Part shown: one piece after another, positions 43,512 through 55,760 of the stretch
Numbering within the stretch: position 1 is the stretch's first letter
Layout: every line of letters begins with the position of its first letter
Assembly: GCA_016800925.1 (NCBI GenBank)
Contig: JABCPU010000162.1
Location: forward strand, 1-64,000
Source: Suillus spraguei
Taxonomy: Eukaryota > Basidiomycota > Agaricomycetes > Boletales > Suillaceae
Reading direction: 5' to 3'
Length of the DNA stretch: 64,000 bases
Translations under genes and position numbers: made by a program
The notes under the pieces: generated by a model
Databases searched by the model: none
What the model was told of the DNA's origin: nothing
The model's input: only the letters and a program-made list of their open reading frames with translations

Positions 43512-46122
43512 ATGTACGCCAGTCTCAGTACCAGTCTCATTGCTGCACTGGGTGCCGTATTGGGGAAGCAATGGCTAGTACATCTTACCCGTTGTGGACG
43601 TGGTCCGATCGATATCCGCGGTCATCTGAGGCAACAGAAGATGAATGGTCTCCAGACGTGGCACTTCAGTGCTGTCTTGGAGGCGCTTCTGTTGTTGATC
43701 CAGATTTCCCTGCTTTTATTCGGAATTGGTCTAGGCGCTAGCATTTGGATGCAGCAGCCAACCATTGCAGCACCAGTGGTGTTTTTTTTTTTTTTTTTTG
43801 ATCCTTGTTTATTGTCCGTTGGGGCTATGCCCTATGATGGACACTACCTACTGTACATCTAATCTATTCGTATATGCTTTGGTCCGTTTTTTGGTTGTCT
43901 ATGCTATACAGTGGTCCTGGCTTGCGCGCGGACGTTAGGGCCTTCTTCAGGCTCTTGATATGATTTGTGCGACTTGTTGTCGCGTTTCCTCTATTCCTTC
44001 TCCTTTTCCGCTGGGGGGGTTACATCTCCGAAGGTTTGTTCCAATCTTCTCGTGCGCGCGATGTACGTCAACGTTGCTCTCATTCCCTTGCTTTCGTTCA
44101 GCAGGTACTCGATTTTGCATTGTCTTGCTCCGACTTCTTTCCTCATTTGTTCTCTCTGGTTCACGTATGCTGGGCAGACTAGGATGAAGTGGTGTACCGT
44201 TTCGTCATGGTTTTCGCATGCTGGGCAACGCGCCGTTGAGGATTTCGCTATTCGTTTGAGGTGTTTGTTGAGCGCTATATGTCCCGTGCGGAGTTGAAAC
44301 ATCAGTGAGCTGTGACGTCTCGGTAGCTTCTCTATCTTCTTTGCAAACTTCTTTGATGGTGCTGACGTGTCGACTGATTTGAGCAGTGTGTAGCGCGGTG
44401 AGTTCTCCATGATGGTGGTGGCCTCTTTTTTGATCTTTGCGTAGAAGTGTTGTCTTAGTGCCGCTTTGCTCCTTGGTAGGATTCTGAGTTCTCCTTCCTC
44501 GGTTAGGAGCGACTTTGGCTGGGCTCGTGTGTCTGATGATTCGCCTCGTGCGGCGCGTTTCGCGTGAGTGTCTGCCTCTTCATTCCCTGGTATCCCTACA
44601 TGGCCTGGCGTCCATCTGACTTTGAGTTTTCTTTCGTCGTGCTCAGGGATGAGTCTTCTAAGATCATCGTGGAATTGGTCCATGAGGTAGTGTCCTGGCT
44701 GTGAGCGGAAAGCTTCGGTTGCTCTTATCGCTGCCTGATTGTCGACACCTAGGGATAACCAGTGGTGTTGACGATGGCATTTGGGGCCCTGTTTTACGGC
44801 GCCATTGTCGTATTCTGCATCGTTCTCCAACTTGTCCATTCCAGACCGCCACGTCGACAATCCTCCAGTTCGCCTTACAAAATATCAGTCGTTCAATGCG
44901 GAAATTTCATATCACATTGGCGGGCTGGGTCCCACCACTTGTTTTTTGGATTAGCCTCTACTTCCAGGCCATGCAATAATGCACGCAAGTATGATAATGA
45001 CAAAGACTCTGGACTGTCGCATGAAGTAGATGCTCCTCATGAAGCATCTGCGGTTCACTGGATAATAGAGACAACTACGGATTCAAATGTCATTACTTCA
45101 GCTGCGCTCATGGTTCCTGAGGTTGAATGGCCCAAATTAATTGATGTCTCTGCTGCAATCATACAATTACGAGATACTTTTCTAGGTTGCTTTGAAAGCA
45201 CTCAAGGCAGGCAGCCCAGGCTTGGGCTTCATTCGAAGATGTGTGCACTTACCTGTGGGAAAGCGTTGATCCACCTATATTTCATGTGGTTGCATGGCCA
45301 GGATATGCATCAGCTGTTCTTTGATCCATCAGAGTTAGTATCAGCGACACCAGTTATGGTGACTCAGCCTCCCAATATATCTTGGTTCACCTTCCTTGTG
45401 CTGCGAGATACGGAGATGCAATTTTTTGTGACATGATACGGAGTGCCTTCCGACTGAGCTTAGGGCACCATCCTTTCGTTCCTCGAATTCCCGACTCATA
45501 CCTGGCTTGGATGTTGTACTCTATCCTGCACTGTTTGCTTCATTACAAGCACGAAAGGCACCTTTGCATGTGGGCTATTGATGCCATCACTCGTTTGCTC
45601 GTCTTTCCACTGCCTCACAGGGCTGTGATTGTCAACTGTTTGCTGCGCTCATGATTGGCATCCCTCTTGAGGAGGGTGCTCTGATTTGTCTTGATAGGGG
45701 ATGAGGCTTTGGCCTGTACTTCATTCACCATGTTGGCTAATGTATTCTACAGAGATGAACTTGAATCTATGCCCTTGCAAGTTCTGCAAGGCCTGCAAGA
45801 TCAAGATCTGCATGCAATGCTGAAACAGGGTTTGTCAGAAACTTCCTCGAATGACCCAGAGAGTAATCTCAAAGACGTTGATATTGCAATGCTCTTTCGT
45901 CCTCTTTTAGTTCTCATCAAAGTCATCGAATATCGGCAGATATTCCGCGACCATAATCTACCTGTTTGGGCCCTGCAGCTTTGCAGACGTATGGTGCAAA
46001 GAGCCAATATTAAACCTCCCTTGAGTATTGATGCGGGTGATTATCAAGTTAATGAGTTGACGAAGCTGCTGGGATTGGGGGAGAGGGTGGAGAGTATGAC
46101 GAAACTTCATATCGGGAGCTGA
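43512..46122 (+). pseudogene. DUF6535-family membrane protein, split by a LINE
   Basis: Left part (43512-43783): transmembrane helix SLSTSLIAALGAVLGKQWLV, Arg-rich loop, WHFSAVLEALLLLIQISLLL, FGIGLGASIWMQQP. Right part (from 44758): LTMAFGALFYGAIVVFCIVL. With the LINE and one 12-nt duplication ignored the frame joins exactly (AAPVV/LTMAF). Near 44820 the frame shifts, with CPFQTATSTILQFALQ and RKFHITLAGWVPPLVFWI in another frame. It then continues in the first frame as ASAVHWIIETTTDSNVITSA and ALMVPEVEWPKLIDVSAAII, and in later exons to 46122. These blocks characterise the agaricomycete DUF6535 family of unknown function. The insertion plus frameshift make it a pseudogene. Confidence 0.82.
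43784..44757 (-). mobile_element. 5'-truncated LINE (Tad/I-like), RNase H end, 974 bp
   Basis: A poly-T run at its left edge (poly-A on the minus strand, ~18 nt) and a 12-bp target duplication ACCAGTGGTGTT at 43772-43783 and 44758-44769 define the insertion. The minus strand encodes RNase H (LGVDNQAAIRATEAFRSQPG, LKVRWTPGHVGIPGNEEADT, HAKRAARG) and the C-terminal Cys/His knuckle (CPACENHDETVHHFILVCPA). 5' truncation cut the element at the start of RNase H, so RT and endonuclease are missing. The ~34 codons upstream of 44757 in the same frame are antisense host sequence. Confidence 0.93.
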
Positions 46123-46353
46123 TGCATATCCTGACAATTGCATGCATCACATTATCGTGTCATTTGCATAGAGAATCAATCTTTATGGCTTTACGACGGT
46201 GATGGCGATAATCGAATTCAATTGAAAGTGCATAATTCAACTTGTACAGGCTATATTACACGGTGAACACAGTGTAGCTAGATATCAATGGAAGCATGAG
46301 ATTCTGAAATTAAATTACGACAATTAATGGTTCTGGTGCTTCGCGTACCAAGT
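46123..46353. other. Intergenic between convergent genes
   Basis: 231 bp between the 3' end of the DUF6535 pseudogene (+) and the 3' end of the dihydropyrimidinase gene (-); contains both 3' UTRs if expressed. Confidence 0.5.
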
Positions 46354-48098
46354 TTAAGGCCGCCATTCGCTCAACCAAACGTCTCTTGGTCCTGGAAGTA
46401 GACTCTTCTGCCTTCGGATGTACTGACCGTACTCCATCTCCCCAACCACCTCCCCATGGCTGAACACCACCTTACCTCTGATAATCGTGTACCTCGGCCA
46501 GTTCTTGAACTCAATACCCTCAAACGGTGTATAGTCGACAGCATGGTGCAACATCTCGTTCGTGAGCTTGAATGACTGGAACTTCGTTTGCGGGTACCAG
46601 ATAACTAGATCAGCATCGAAGCCAGGGGCGATGCTGCCCTTTTTCTTCAATCCATACAGCTTAGCTGGGTTTGTCGATGTGACCTCGACAAATTTCTGTG
46701 GGGAGATGCGCCCGGAGAGGACGCCGCCAGAGAAAAGAAGAGGAACACGAGTTTCGAGACCAGGCAGCCCATTGGGGATGAGGCGGAATTTGCCGTATGG
46801 AAGGTTTCCGTCTTTGAGCCCGCGCTGCTTTCCGTTTGGATGATTGAATTTGGTAGGGGAGTGGTCTGAAGAAACAATGGTGAATGTTCCGTTCTTGACC
46901 CCAGCCCACATGGCGTCTTGGTCGGACTTGTCCTCCCGGATTGGAGGTGAGCATATACACTTGGCTCCTGCATAAAGCAGGTAAGACAAAGGTTAGCAGA
47001 ATATAGCAGACGAGTCAGTACCTTCAAAGTCCCCCTTTCGCATCGAATCGGCGAGAAGGAACATGTACTGGGGACACGTTTCACCGTAGATAGGAAGCAG
47101 CCTCGTTTGTGCATTGCGGATGTGTGTTGCGGCAGGCCCACCGGATATATGTACGAGCAGGATCGGTGTATCCATGAGTTCAGCCAAACAAATGACACGG
47201 TTCTAATATAATATGAGTATTTTATTTCAAACGAAGTACAAGATAAACTCACCGTAGCCTCAGCCTCCACGATCGGAGGTCGAGATGTGCCATGGTGATA
47301 AGGATGAGTCATGAGCTTCTGCTCCAGATGCTGCGTCATCCAGTCAATAACATCAGCATTCTCAGCGTGCACCATCGTCGTGATACCAAGTTTCCGAGCG
47401 GAATACATGACATCGAGAATCTGGTAATCCAGAAGTCTCAATGGTTTGTATGTCATATACAACTTCACACTCGTGATTCCGTACTCATCCACCATCCGCG
47501 GGAATTCATTTTCGACGATTTGGGGCGTCGGATTGGTGATAATGACATGGAAAGCGTAGTCGCAATAGGATTGGTCCTTGGCGAGTTTGTGATAGTCCTC
47601 GATAACAGTAATGATATTCTCATCCTTTTTCATTTGAGAAGCGAACGTGATTACTGTTGTCGTTCCTCCAGCTACCGCACTGCGCGTGCCCGTAATGAAA
47701 GTGTCACCGACAAAGTTTTCGGGATCGGGGACAACCCCATTCGTAATGATAGAGTGATCAATGTCTACACCAACGGTAGCTTCGAAAAACTACACAACAT
47801 GATAAGTGTCTGAGCAGAAGATGATGAGATTTACTAACCTGGCTCAGATGAACATGAGCATCGACTCCTCCAGGAGTTATAAAAGCCCCTTCAGCGTCAA
47901 TCTCTTGTGCACCGGGTGCAGCTGGAAGACGAGGACCTATAGCGACAATGGTTCCATCCTGACATAGACAGTGACACCTCAGTAAAACTCGAACACAATA
48001 GTAGGTGGTGTTCGTACTTTGATTCCAATATCACAAGGCTCCCAAATGTCCGATGCAGTCACGACTGTACCATTGCGAATAACGAGGTCAAAATCCAT
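46354..48098 (-). CDS. PYD2: Dihydropyrimidinase (5 exons, 510 aa)
   Basis: Exons 48098-48018, 47958-47839, 47789-47253, 47202-47022 and 46967-46354 join to 1533 nt without stops; introns are 59, 49, 50 and 54 nt. Start MDFDLVIRNGTVVTASD. The enzyme hydrolyses dihydrouracil and dihydrothymine to N-carbamoyl-beta-amino acids in reductive pyrimidine catabolism (cytosol). Visible amidohydrolase motifs: GGVDAHVHLSQ (HxH zinc ligands), GITSVKLYMTYK (carboxylated Lys), TMVHAENAD and PILLVHISGG (His ligands), FTIVSSDHSPT (catalytic Asp), and the C-terminal VEVTSTNPAKLYGLKKKGSI composite sheet. Length and motif spacing fit the family. It appears intact despite the surrounding decay. Confidence 0.95.
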
Positions 48099-48205
48099 GG
48101 CAGGGTATCAACAAAAGCTCCAGCATATCGCACAAGAAACAACACAGATAAATACTCTACTGGAGATAACAAGAAGACCACATGAACATCATCTTACTTT
48201 ATCTT

Positions 48206-48655
48206 TCAGAAGCAAGGTCTCGTGCCAGGAAGCACGCCTTGGAAGTTATGGCTGATTTTAGTAGTCCGGACACAGGCGGGCGCCTGATAAAGGGTGACAT
48301 TGAAGCACTGTACATCTATAGTTAGATGTGTGAGTTTGAAGACGGAGAATCCGGGCTCGGTAGAGGCAGTGATGTCGGCTACGAGTGATTCAATAAACTT
48401 CGTCATATCTTCACTGTTATATGCGAAGGGTAACGTGACTGACAGTCGCTGACAAGGGACTTTAATCTCGCGTAACAGGGTGAGTGTAGCTTGTAAGCAT
48501 TGCTCGGACGTGCCAAGGAACAAGAAGGTGCCAAGGAATGCAAGGCCAAACGATCGCAGGGTGTGATTGAACGTAACCGAATGCTGTGGCTGGAATAAAT
48601 CGCCTTCTTGGATTGCTGCAAGCTTCACGTCACGACTGATCTTGCAAAATCCCAT
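48206..48655 (-). CDS. Hypothetical protein, 149 aa
   Basis: A single frame starting MGFCKISRDVKLAAIQEGDL, 107 bp upstream of and in the same orientation as the dihydropyrimidinase start. It contains hydrophobic FGLAFLGTFLFLGTSEQCLQ and an amphipathic remainder (FKLTHLTIDVQCFN). I recognise no family. No introns are obvious. It may be a lineage-specific gene or a remnant. Confidence 0.35.
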   Translation of the reverse strand: MGFCKISRDVKLAAIQEGDLFQPQHSVTFNHTLRSFGLAFLGTFLFLGTSEQCLQATLTLLREIKVPCQRLSVTLPFAYNSEDMTKFIESLVADITASTEPGFSVFKLTHLTIDVQCFNVTLYQAPACVRTTKISHNFQGVLPGTRPCF

Positions 48656-48849
48656 GCTGTGAGGAATCAGGATGATAATAAGGGTAGTATGAGCCTACAC
48701 GAGCAAAATTTCACTAAGTCTAACATTTCCTAATTGAACGAAAAATTCACGCCAGTGCCATCCTTTATGCAAAGAGCTGTAAAACGTTTTCCAAAAAATT
48801 GGTTACAGGCGTTATAATATTAATATTTTATCTCTGTGATGAATTGTGT

Positions 48850-49210
48850 CTTTCAGGATATGCACTTAGTTTCAGGGCGTACCGCGTCTTTCGGGACGAC
48901 TTATATCTTTCAGGACTAACACTACTTTCAGTACCACTTTCAGGATTAGTTTCGGGACTATTTAATCTTTCAGGATAACTTATGTCTTTCTGGATTACAT
49001 CTTTCAGTACGTGCTGCGTCTTTCAGGACCTAGCATGACTTTGATTACGTACCATGACTTTGAGTACGTACCACGACTTTGGGTATGTACCACGGCTTTG
49101 AGTATGTACAATGACTCTGAGTACCATGACTTACGTACCACGACTTTGAGTATGTACAATGACTTTGAGTACATATCATGATTTTGAGTACGGACAACGA
49201 CTTTGAGGGC
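48850..49210. repeat. Two degenerate ~20-bp tandem repeats
   Basis: First TCTTTCAGGACTA-like units (48850-49030), then about ten units near ACTTTGAGTACGTACCACG (49040-49205). Non-coding. Lies between the hypothetical gene and the 3' end of the Ulp1 gene. Confidence 0.75.
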
Positions 49211-49419
49211 TCTGACGTTTGCTACATACCGAGTTTAAGCCTTAGTCTATCTCATGTGATTTGGTGATTTGGTTATAAATACACGATCCATTTCCTTGTG
49301 ATAATACTGTTACAGTGTACGTATATTATAAGCACGCGTTGGGTGAAGAAAAAAAATAGAGATATTCGGTAGAGATGTAACATATATTCCAGATAAAATG
49401 TTAACAAAACCAAAACTAG

Positions 49420-52400
49420 CTAATCTAAGGCTGCAAACGATCTGGGATCCAATTTATCGACATCGTAGCACAATAATTCCGCCTGACCTTCTGTGACAGT
49501 CATGGTGTCTTTCGACGAAGTTGAAGGTTGCTGAGAAAGTCTTGAAGTCCATTGGCTTCGAGTTGCGAACGCGTACCAGTCCCCTTGTTGTATCGCAGTG
49601 ATCTGCCCTGAAAACCATCTCTCCAAGCTGGCGGTCCATTCACCTTCCCATCCCATATACTCTGCAAAGATGTCCATGGGAGGCCATAAGGTATAGTCGT
49701 CGTCGGTCAGGCCCAACAGAAGATTGATGTGAGCGTCTGTTACCGTGTCGTCGACGTCGGTTCCAATGCGCTCGACATTCGAGTGTATGGAAGCGTCTGT
49801 GGAAGGCCCAGACAAGGCTGCTGAAATTAAATTGTCTGGTCCGAATTGCATTGCAAGTCGCCACGAAAGACTTCCCATGCAGCAGAAACGACGAGCGAAC
49901 GGAAGTCGAAGCATATCTCGAACGTCGTTGTCGTACTGTTCAAACACACCCCTGCGTCTTCTGAGAAGAAGAGGCCTTTGGTCCAGATACTTTGGTCGTG
50001 GACCCGAAGCAGCACCGAGCGGGCCTATTAGGTGCTGGGGATTGGCAAAGACCCGCCAGTCGAGTCCGCGAGTGAGGCAGCGAATTGCGAAGAACCACAA
50101 CGGCACATCCGGATATTGCGCTCTCCAAAGACGTAGTCTAACTTCAGTACTCTTCGACACGACTAACCTTCCACGAGACATGACGTGTAAGAGATGGTAG
50201 GGGGGATAGCAGGCGATGTGAAGAAGTCGGTTTTGAGGGTACTTTTCAACCGACAAGGAAAGAGGGTTGGGTTCATCGAGTTGAGGGAGTCGATCGAGGA
50301 TAAGACGGGTTACTCGGTTATAGATAGGACGAGGACCCATTCTATTGAAACCGGCGACCGTTGTCACGGTAGAAGAGGGCATGAACTGGAGACAGCCCAT
50401 TGGGAGCGACAGAGTCCCAGGAATAGACGGTGCAGTGCTAGAAACGTTTGTCGACGGATAGTTCACGATATCTAAGTGTCAAAAAATGAGTTTAGTGTAG
50501 GCAATACCGATACCATGTACTTACGGCGCCTTTTTGATGGTGGGCCACGATGGGGAGAAGGTGCTGTAATTGCAAAAATCAGTCATGGGAAGCTGTTTAG
50601 TTCTGAGGAAAAAAACGTACAACGATGGCCGCTATGATGGGCTGTGTCGTGATAGCGGTTAGGATGTCGGTAATTGTCTCGTCCTCTAGTGGGCGAGGGC
50701 GACCGACCGCGGCGAGTAAAACGTTCAGGAGAACGTGGACGGTAATGACGAGCAGAGGAGTGACGGTCGTATTGAGACGACGGATACTCTCTATGTCTGG
50801 GCTCCTGACGACGTGGAGAAACTCGTCTGCGATAGTGAGCGTGGGACGATTCATTACGAGGAGGGGATTCCGAACGACGTCGTTTTGTCCCATCGGAAAC
50901 TTTGAGAACCGGGGGTGTGGGTTCGCGACGAGGAGACGGGTTTGTGCGAATGACGGCATTCCCTTCAGGGGTGACCTCGCCTGGTTCGACATCGACGTCC
51001 ATACCATGGCTTGCGACAATATCCTGAGCTTGACTATCCAAAGCCGTCTTTTGCCTCTCTAGACGTTGCTGTTCAAGATCCCGCAACCGCTGAATCTCCT
51101 TCTGTAACTCTTTCATTTGATCATCCTTCTGCCGCTCGATCTCCTGCCGACGCTCGATCTCTTTCTGTAGCTTGATCTCCTTCTGTCTTTGAGCCTCCTG
51201 CAGGTGGCTCTCCATCAATCGACGGGCCTCCTGCAGCTGGAGCTCTTTCAGTCGCTGGGCCTCTTGCAAATCGATCTCCTGCTGGCGCTGGGCCTCTTGC
51301 AGGCGTTGTATCTCCTTTTGTCGCTCGGCCTCCTGCAGTTCAATCTCTTTCTGTCGCTTGGCTTCCTGTTGTCGCTGGGCCTCCTGACGCTCGATTTCCT
51401 TTCTTCGCTCGGCCTCTTGACGCTCGGTTTCCTTCCTTCGTTCGGCCTCCTGCTGCTCTATCTCCTGCTGCCGCTGGGCCTCCTGCTCGATCTCCTTCAG
51501 CCGCTGAGCCTCCTTTTGTAACTCTTGCTGCTGTTCGGAGTCCTTTTCTTCCCTGACCCGCGCAGCTTCTGCCGCTCGTGCGTCTGCTTTCTCTTTGTAT
51601 CGTTTCATCAAGTCCGCCCTCTTCTGGCGTTGCTGTTCCCCTGTTAGAGGTTGAGCGGGTGATGTCGAAGAAGATGGACCGATTGTAGAAGAAGGACCGA
51701 TTGTCGTATTAGACCTAGACATGTCGACGGGTTTGGGTTGTGGTACCGCGTCAATCTGGTCCTGGCCTATCTGCAGGAACCAGTCTGCTCGTGCTTTTGC
51801 GGGGCGAGGCAAACCGAGGGGATCACCAAAGATGTTGTGAACAATGGTATTTAATGAAAACATGCCGCAGGAGGACGAATCTGTCTGAACCCCGTGAACC
51901 AAGGTATTTCCTTGATCTGCGAACGGGCCATTAAAACGCAAGGAAAGCCATCGTTGTAGCTTTTTAATGAAGCTTCCATACGCGTTTCGGAGATTCAGAG
52001 AGTCCCCTGTCCTCAAATGAGTTTTTATCTAGCGATTCAAGAGAATTACATACCATAACAGAATGTTTTATTTCCAAAGTCGATGCGAAACGCAATATAA
52101 TGGCGAGCATCGGGGATGTATGCTGGGAAAAAGAGGATCTTGCCTTTAGAGAGCGTCTCTTCTAAGCTCCTGAAGGTGTATGACGACGGCTCAGATTCTT
52201 GCTTTGCCACGTAGATTGCATCAGCGAACTCCGTGTTCGTGATAACGAAATCGGCGTGTGCCGGGCCCAGTCGTTCGACGATGGTCTTTATCATCAGATC
52301 CACGAGCGTGGAGGTTAACCAAGCGTCGTCAGACAAAAGGCCTGCGAGATGGAGCGTTCTTCTGATGCCACCTGAAGCCGGCATGACCAGTTTCTTGTAG

Positions 52401-53404
52401 TAAGGTAAACGGGACATCAGTCGATAGGCAAGGTCAAAAGACATGGTGGGTGAAGATCGGCAAAATTTACCGCTCGTTCGACACATATCTGTCAACCACG
52501 TTGACGCGTCCGCCCATGTCGCTTTAGCCTCGCGCACGGTATGTAGTTTCTCCCAGAGAGTCAACATCCAAAGAGGTAATGGATGGTCTTTATATCCAGG
52601 ATGGATTATCGAGCGCATTCCACTCCGAATTGCGGAGTGAAGTGACTCTCTGAGGCTACCGACCCAGGTCTTTGGTGGTATATTCATTGTGAGATCGAGG
52701 TCCTCTTTCGGACGCGCTCTGGAAAAATACGATGCCCCAGTCTCTGTAAAGCGATCGACGTCGATGTCAGGAACTTTAAACTCTAAGATTTCCTGAACGG
52801 TGATGTCGTCGGAGGGAGGAAGAAGCATTTTATAGACCATTTCTGGTATATACATGACCTCTGATAAGACGTCGAGGTCATCTGGGTCCAATTGGTCGTC
52901 TCTGTCGACCCAGCTTCCGACCGGTACGTTAACAGTAACGCGCGGTGGAACGGGAGCAACGACGGGGGAAGGTGTAAGGTGTTCATCGTCCGTGTCAAAC
53001 AGGTCTTCTTCGTCTGTACCATCGTAATCCGAGTAGTCATGGTAAAGTTCGATGTCGCCCGATTTCGGATGAAACGTCTGGGTCGAGCGATCGTTGTCCT
53101 TGAGGCGACGGATTTCGTTGTTGTCGCGAGTAATTTCTTTGCGCGTTTCGAATTTTCCTTTGGTAACGAATACGCGCTTGCGAGATTTCTGGCCTTTGGA
53201 CGGAAGTTCTTCGCCGTCCGGCCAGAATTGACCTGGCTTACTACAATAGGCGACGACTAACGTGAAGGAATTAGACAGAAACCAATGAATATTGAGAGAA
53301 CGTACTTGTAGGACCTCGTTTGCTCGAACTAGGTTTTTGCTCAGTCTCTGGCCACGTCTCTTCTGCCCAAGCTGAGGCCCCGACGGGTGTTGACCCCTCG
53401 TCAT
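49420..53404 (-). CDS. Ulp1-like (C48) cysteine protease with coiled coil, RS tail and C-terminal domain
   Basis: Exons, approximately: 53404-53307, then 53230s-52070, 52022-50595, a ~40-nt exon near 50560-50520, and 50473-49420. The N-terminus is acidic. The protease region has HYIAFRIDFGNKTFCYGDSL (catalytic His and Asp) and VQTDSSSCGMFSLNTI (Gln and catalytic Cys), the Ulp1/SENP arrangement that cleaves SUMO-type conjugates or, in some transposon-borne relatives, unknown targets. About 200 residues of Gln/Glu/Arg heptads follow (EAQRQQEIDLQEAQRLKELQ), then an Arg/Ser-rich tail. The small exon continues it (SPSPHRGPPSKRR) into a conserved C-terminal domain (FANPQHLIGPLGAASGPRPK; WRLAMQFGPDNLISAALSGP). 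A possible upstream exon (53581-53458, MARQKSNAKRSNAPQDAVSR) does not join in frame, so the 5' end is uncertain. No stops interrupt it. Confidence 0.72.
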
Positions 53405-53581
53405 TGCCTAAGGTTATGAGGTGAGCTGTAGGAAATGAGAACAGCGGTTTGACTCACTGGGAGTACATGACTCTATTGGACGTGATCTGCTTGCAGACAT
53501 TACTGCAATTCGTTTACGAGGTCTTGAGACGGCATCCTGTGGTGCATTTGACCGTTTCGCGTTAGATTTTTGGCGAGCCAT

Positions 53582-54049
53582 ATGGATATCGGAGATAACG
53601 AATGGTTGGTTATCGAGCGAGAGGTTGCAGAGATGTATAAAATATGAAGCAACGACGACTCGCTAGAATTTCCAACGAGAAGTCTAGATGGTGTTAACGA
53701 TGAAAGATGAACAAGTGAACTCAAGTCGCGACTAATTAAAGTACGCCGGACTCTGTATTGTTATTGATCCACACTTACGTAAATGTGGAATTCCACCAAC
53801 ACCTCTATGGTGGTGAACTTCAACTAGACATCGAACCACACCAACGATGCTTTGTTTTGTAGACTCAAAAAGAATACCTCAAAGGTAGTCAAAGGTGATG
53901 TTTGGTTTCGAACATTAGATTATTTGTGCAAAGCGTTGGCGATCTACTAGACACGGATAGCTTATATAATGTACAGTTATGTAGTACCGGTTAGGGTCTT
54001 TGGGGTAGTCGATATTAAATTATAAATTATCATTGGGTTAGTTAGAATC
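53582..54049. other. No supported gene
   Basis: 468 bp upstream of the Ulp1 gene; probable promoter side. No motif recognised. Confidence 0.4.
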
Positions 54050-55760
54050 GGTGTCGTCGAGACTCTGGGAGACCTTGCGCTCTACTGCATAGCCTATATC
54101 CAAACTGATGGGATTGAAAGGCGCGAGACTAACTACTAATCCAATGTCTAAAGCGGTGACGACATCCGGAGATGAAGTAAAGACACTCTCAAATTCGTTA
54201 TGCATACTCAAAGGCATTGTACGACCTTAAAGTAGTTGTAGAGTTAGAAGAAGAAGGGAGGACTGACGCACTCGTGCGACGAAAAGAGGTGCATAAGCGA
54301 TGAAATGGAAAAGTTTTACTTGGGAGTTAGAAGACAAAAGGAAGAGCACTGTCGCATTCATGCGGTAAAATGGGGGAGTAGGTATTATACATACTGAAAA
54401 AAATTGTATGTCCTGGGAATTGTACGTCCTGAAAGTAGCTGCAGAGTTAGAAGACGAAGGGAGGTGGGATGAAGCATATGTGTCATGAAATGGGAAAGCT
54501 TTACAAGACAAGATGCGCGTATGGGACGAAATGGGAAAGCTTTACTAGGGAGTTGGAAGAAAATACACATCTATGCGATGATATGTGGAAGCTTTACTTG
54601 GGGTTTGGGAGATACTTCCTTGTAAGAGCCATGAGTAAGTCGCAGACGAACGCCAAGTCGTCTTCTGATAATCTCATTGGCGCACAGAGTTGTATATTAC
54701 CTAGAGCATTTGACAATTCAGCTCGGTTGAAGCGAGTATAGTTGACACCAACTTACCAATTGGAACACTTGATATTCACTGCGTCGATTTCGACGCGGCT
54801 GGCTTAAGACTCTTGTCGACCTAGCGCACCACCGCACGACTAATGGTTGCTAACAACCAATTGAAAGGCACAGCACAATGAAATGTCGCATGGGAGTTAG
54901 AAGACGAAGGGTAGTGCACTGAACGAGGGAGGTGCATTAAAGCATATATGCGTTGAAATTGTAAGCTTTACTTGGGATTGGGAAGATAATTTATCGACAT
55001 CATTGGACATTCTGGTAAGAGCCATGAGTAAGTCGCAGATGAGCACTAAGTCATCTTCTGATAATCCCATTGGCATATAAAATTGAACAATACCTAGAGC
55101 CTTGGGCGCGATTGAAGCGAGTATAGTCGACCCAATTGGTTCATAGAAAAACTTGATATTCGTTGCGTCCATGGCAATGCGGCTTGCTTGAAACTCTTGG
55201 CGATCTCGCGCACTACCGTAACTGCGATGGTTACTAACAATCAACTAAAAGACACGGCACGAATTTGCGCGATAAAGGAGTCGGAAGAGCGACACATCTT
55301 AGCGGAAGCTACTTCTTCAACGTGAAACGTATTCTGATCACATACAGTACCTAGAGCCTATGACATTTCAGTGTGGTTCGAGTAATTATAGTCGACTTGC
55401 CAATGATCTGATTTGAGACTCTTGGCGATCTTGCGCCCTACCCGTGGGTGTAGCTGCGATGATTACTAACAACCAATTGAGGCACGGCACTAACTAGGGT
55501 CGTCCGCAGACGGAGAACCAAGAGTAAATCGCAGATGAACGCCAATCCATCCTCTGATCATCCCATTGGGTACGCATTACCTAGACCCTTTCCAACTGAA
55601 TGCATTATTCGGAAAGTCTATCTCGGCGTCCGTCTTGAACTGGATGTCTTGCGACTTTGCGCACGATCGCATAGCCGTGACTGCAGTGGTTACTCAATCG
55701 AATTGGAAGGTATAGTATGAACTACAAAGCGGTCATAGTAGACCCCGGATTACAAAAACG
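54050..55760 (-). pseudogene. Decayed gene with a tandemly repeated exon module
   Basis: Three or more diverged ~400-500-bp units. On the minus strand each encodes the pattern ALG..Q...PM.LSEDDL....CDLLMALT: at 55095-55010 (ALGIVQFYMPMGLSEDDLVL), at 54730-54615 (ALGNIQLCAPMRLSEDDLAF), and at 55600-55515 with a stop. Partner blocks (TTGGTTGTTAGTAACCATCG-like, and CGCGAGATCGCCAAGAGTTT encoding ARDRQEF) recur near 54800, 55190, 55420 and 55650. Frames are broken by stops. I do not recognise the protein. Similarity retained at the peptide level suggests the modules were once coding. Confidence 0.45.

Noticed and set aside
44830..44860. N-terminal ~34 codons of the LINE RNase H open frame
   Set aside because: They lie outside the 12-bp target duplication and are antisense host DUF6535 sequence.
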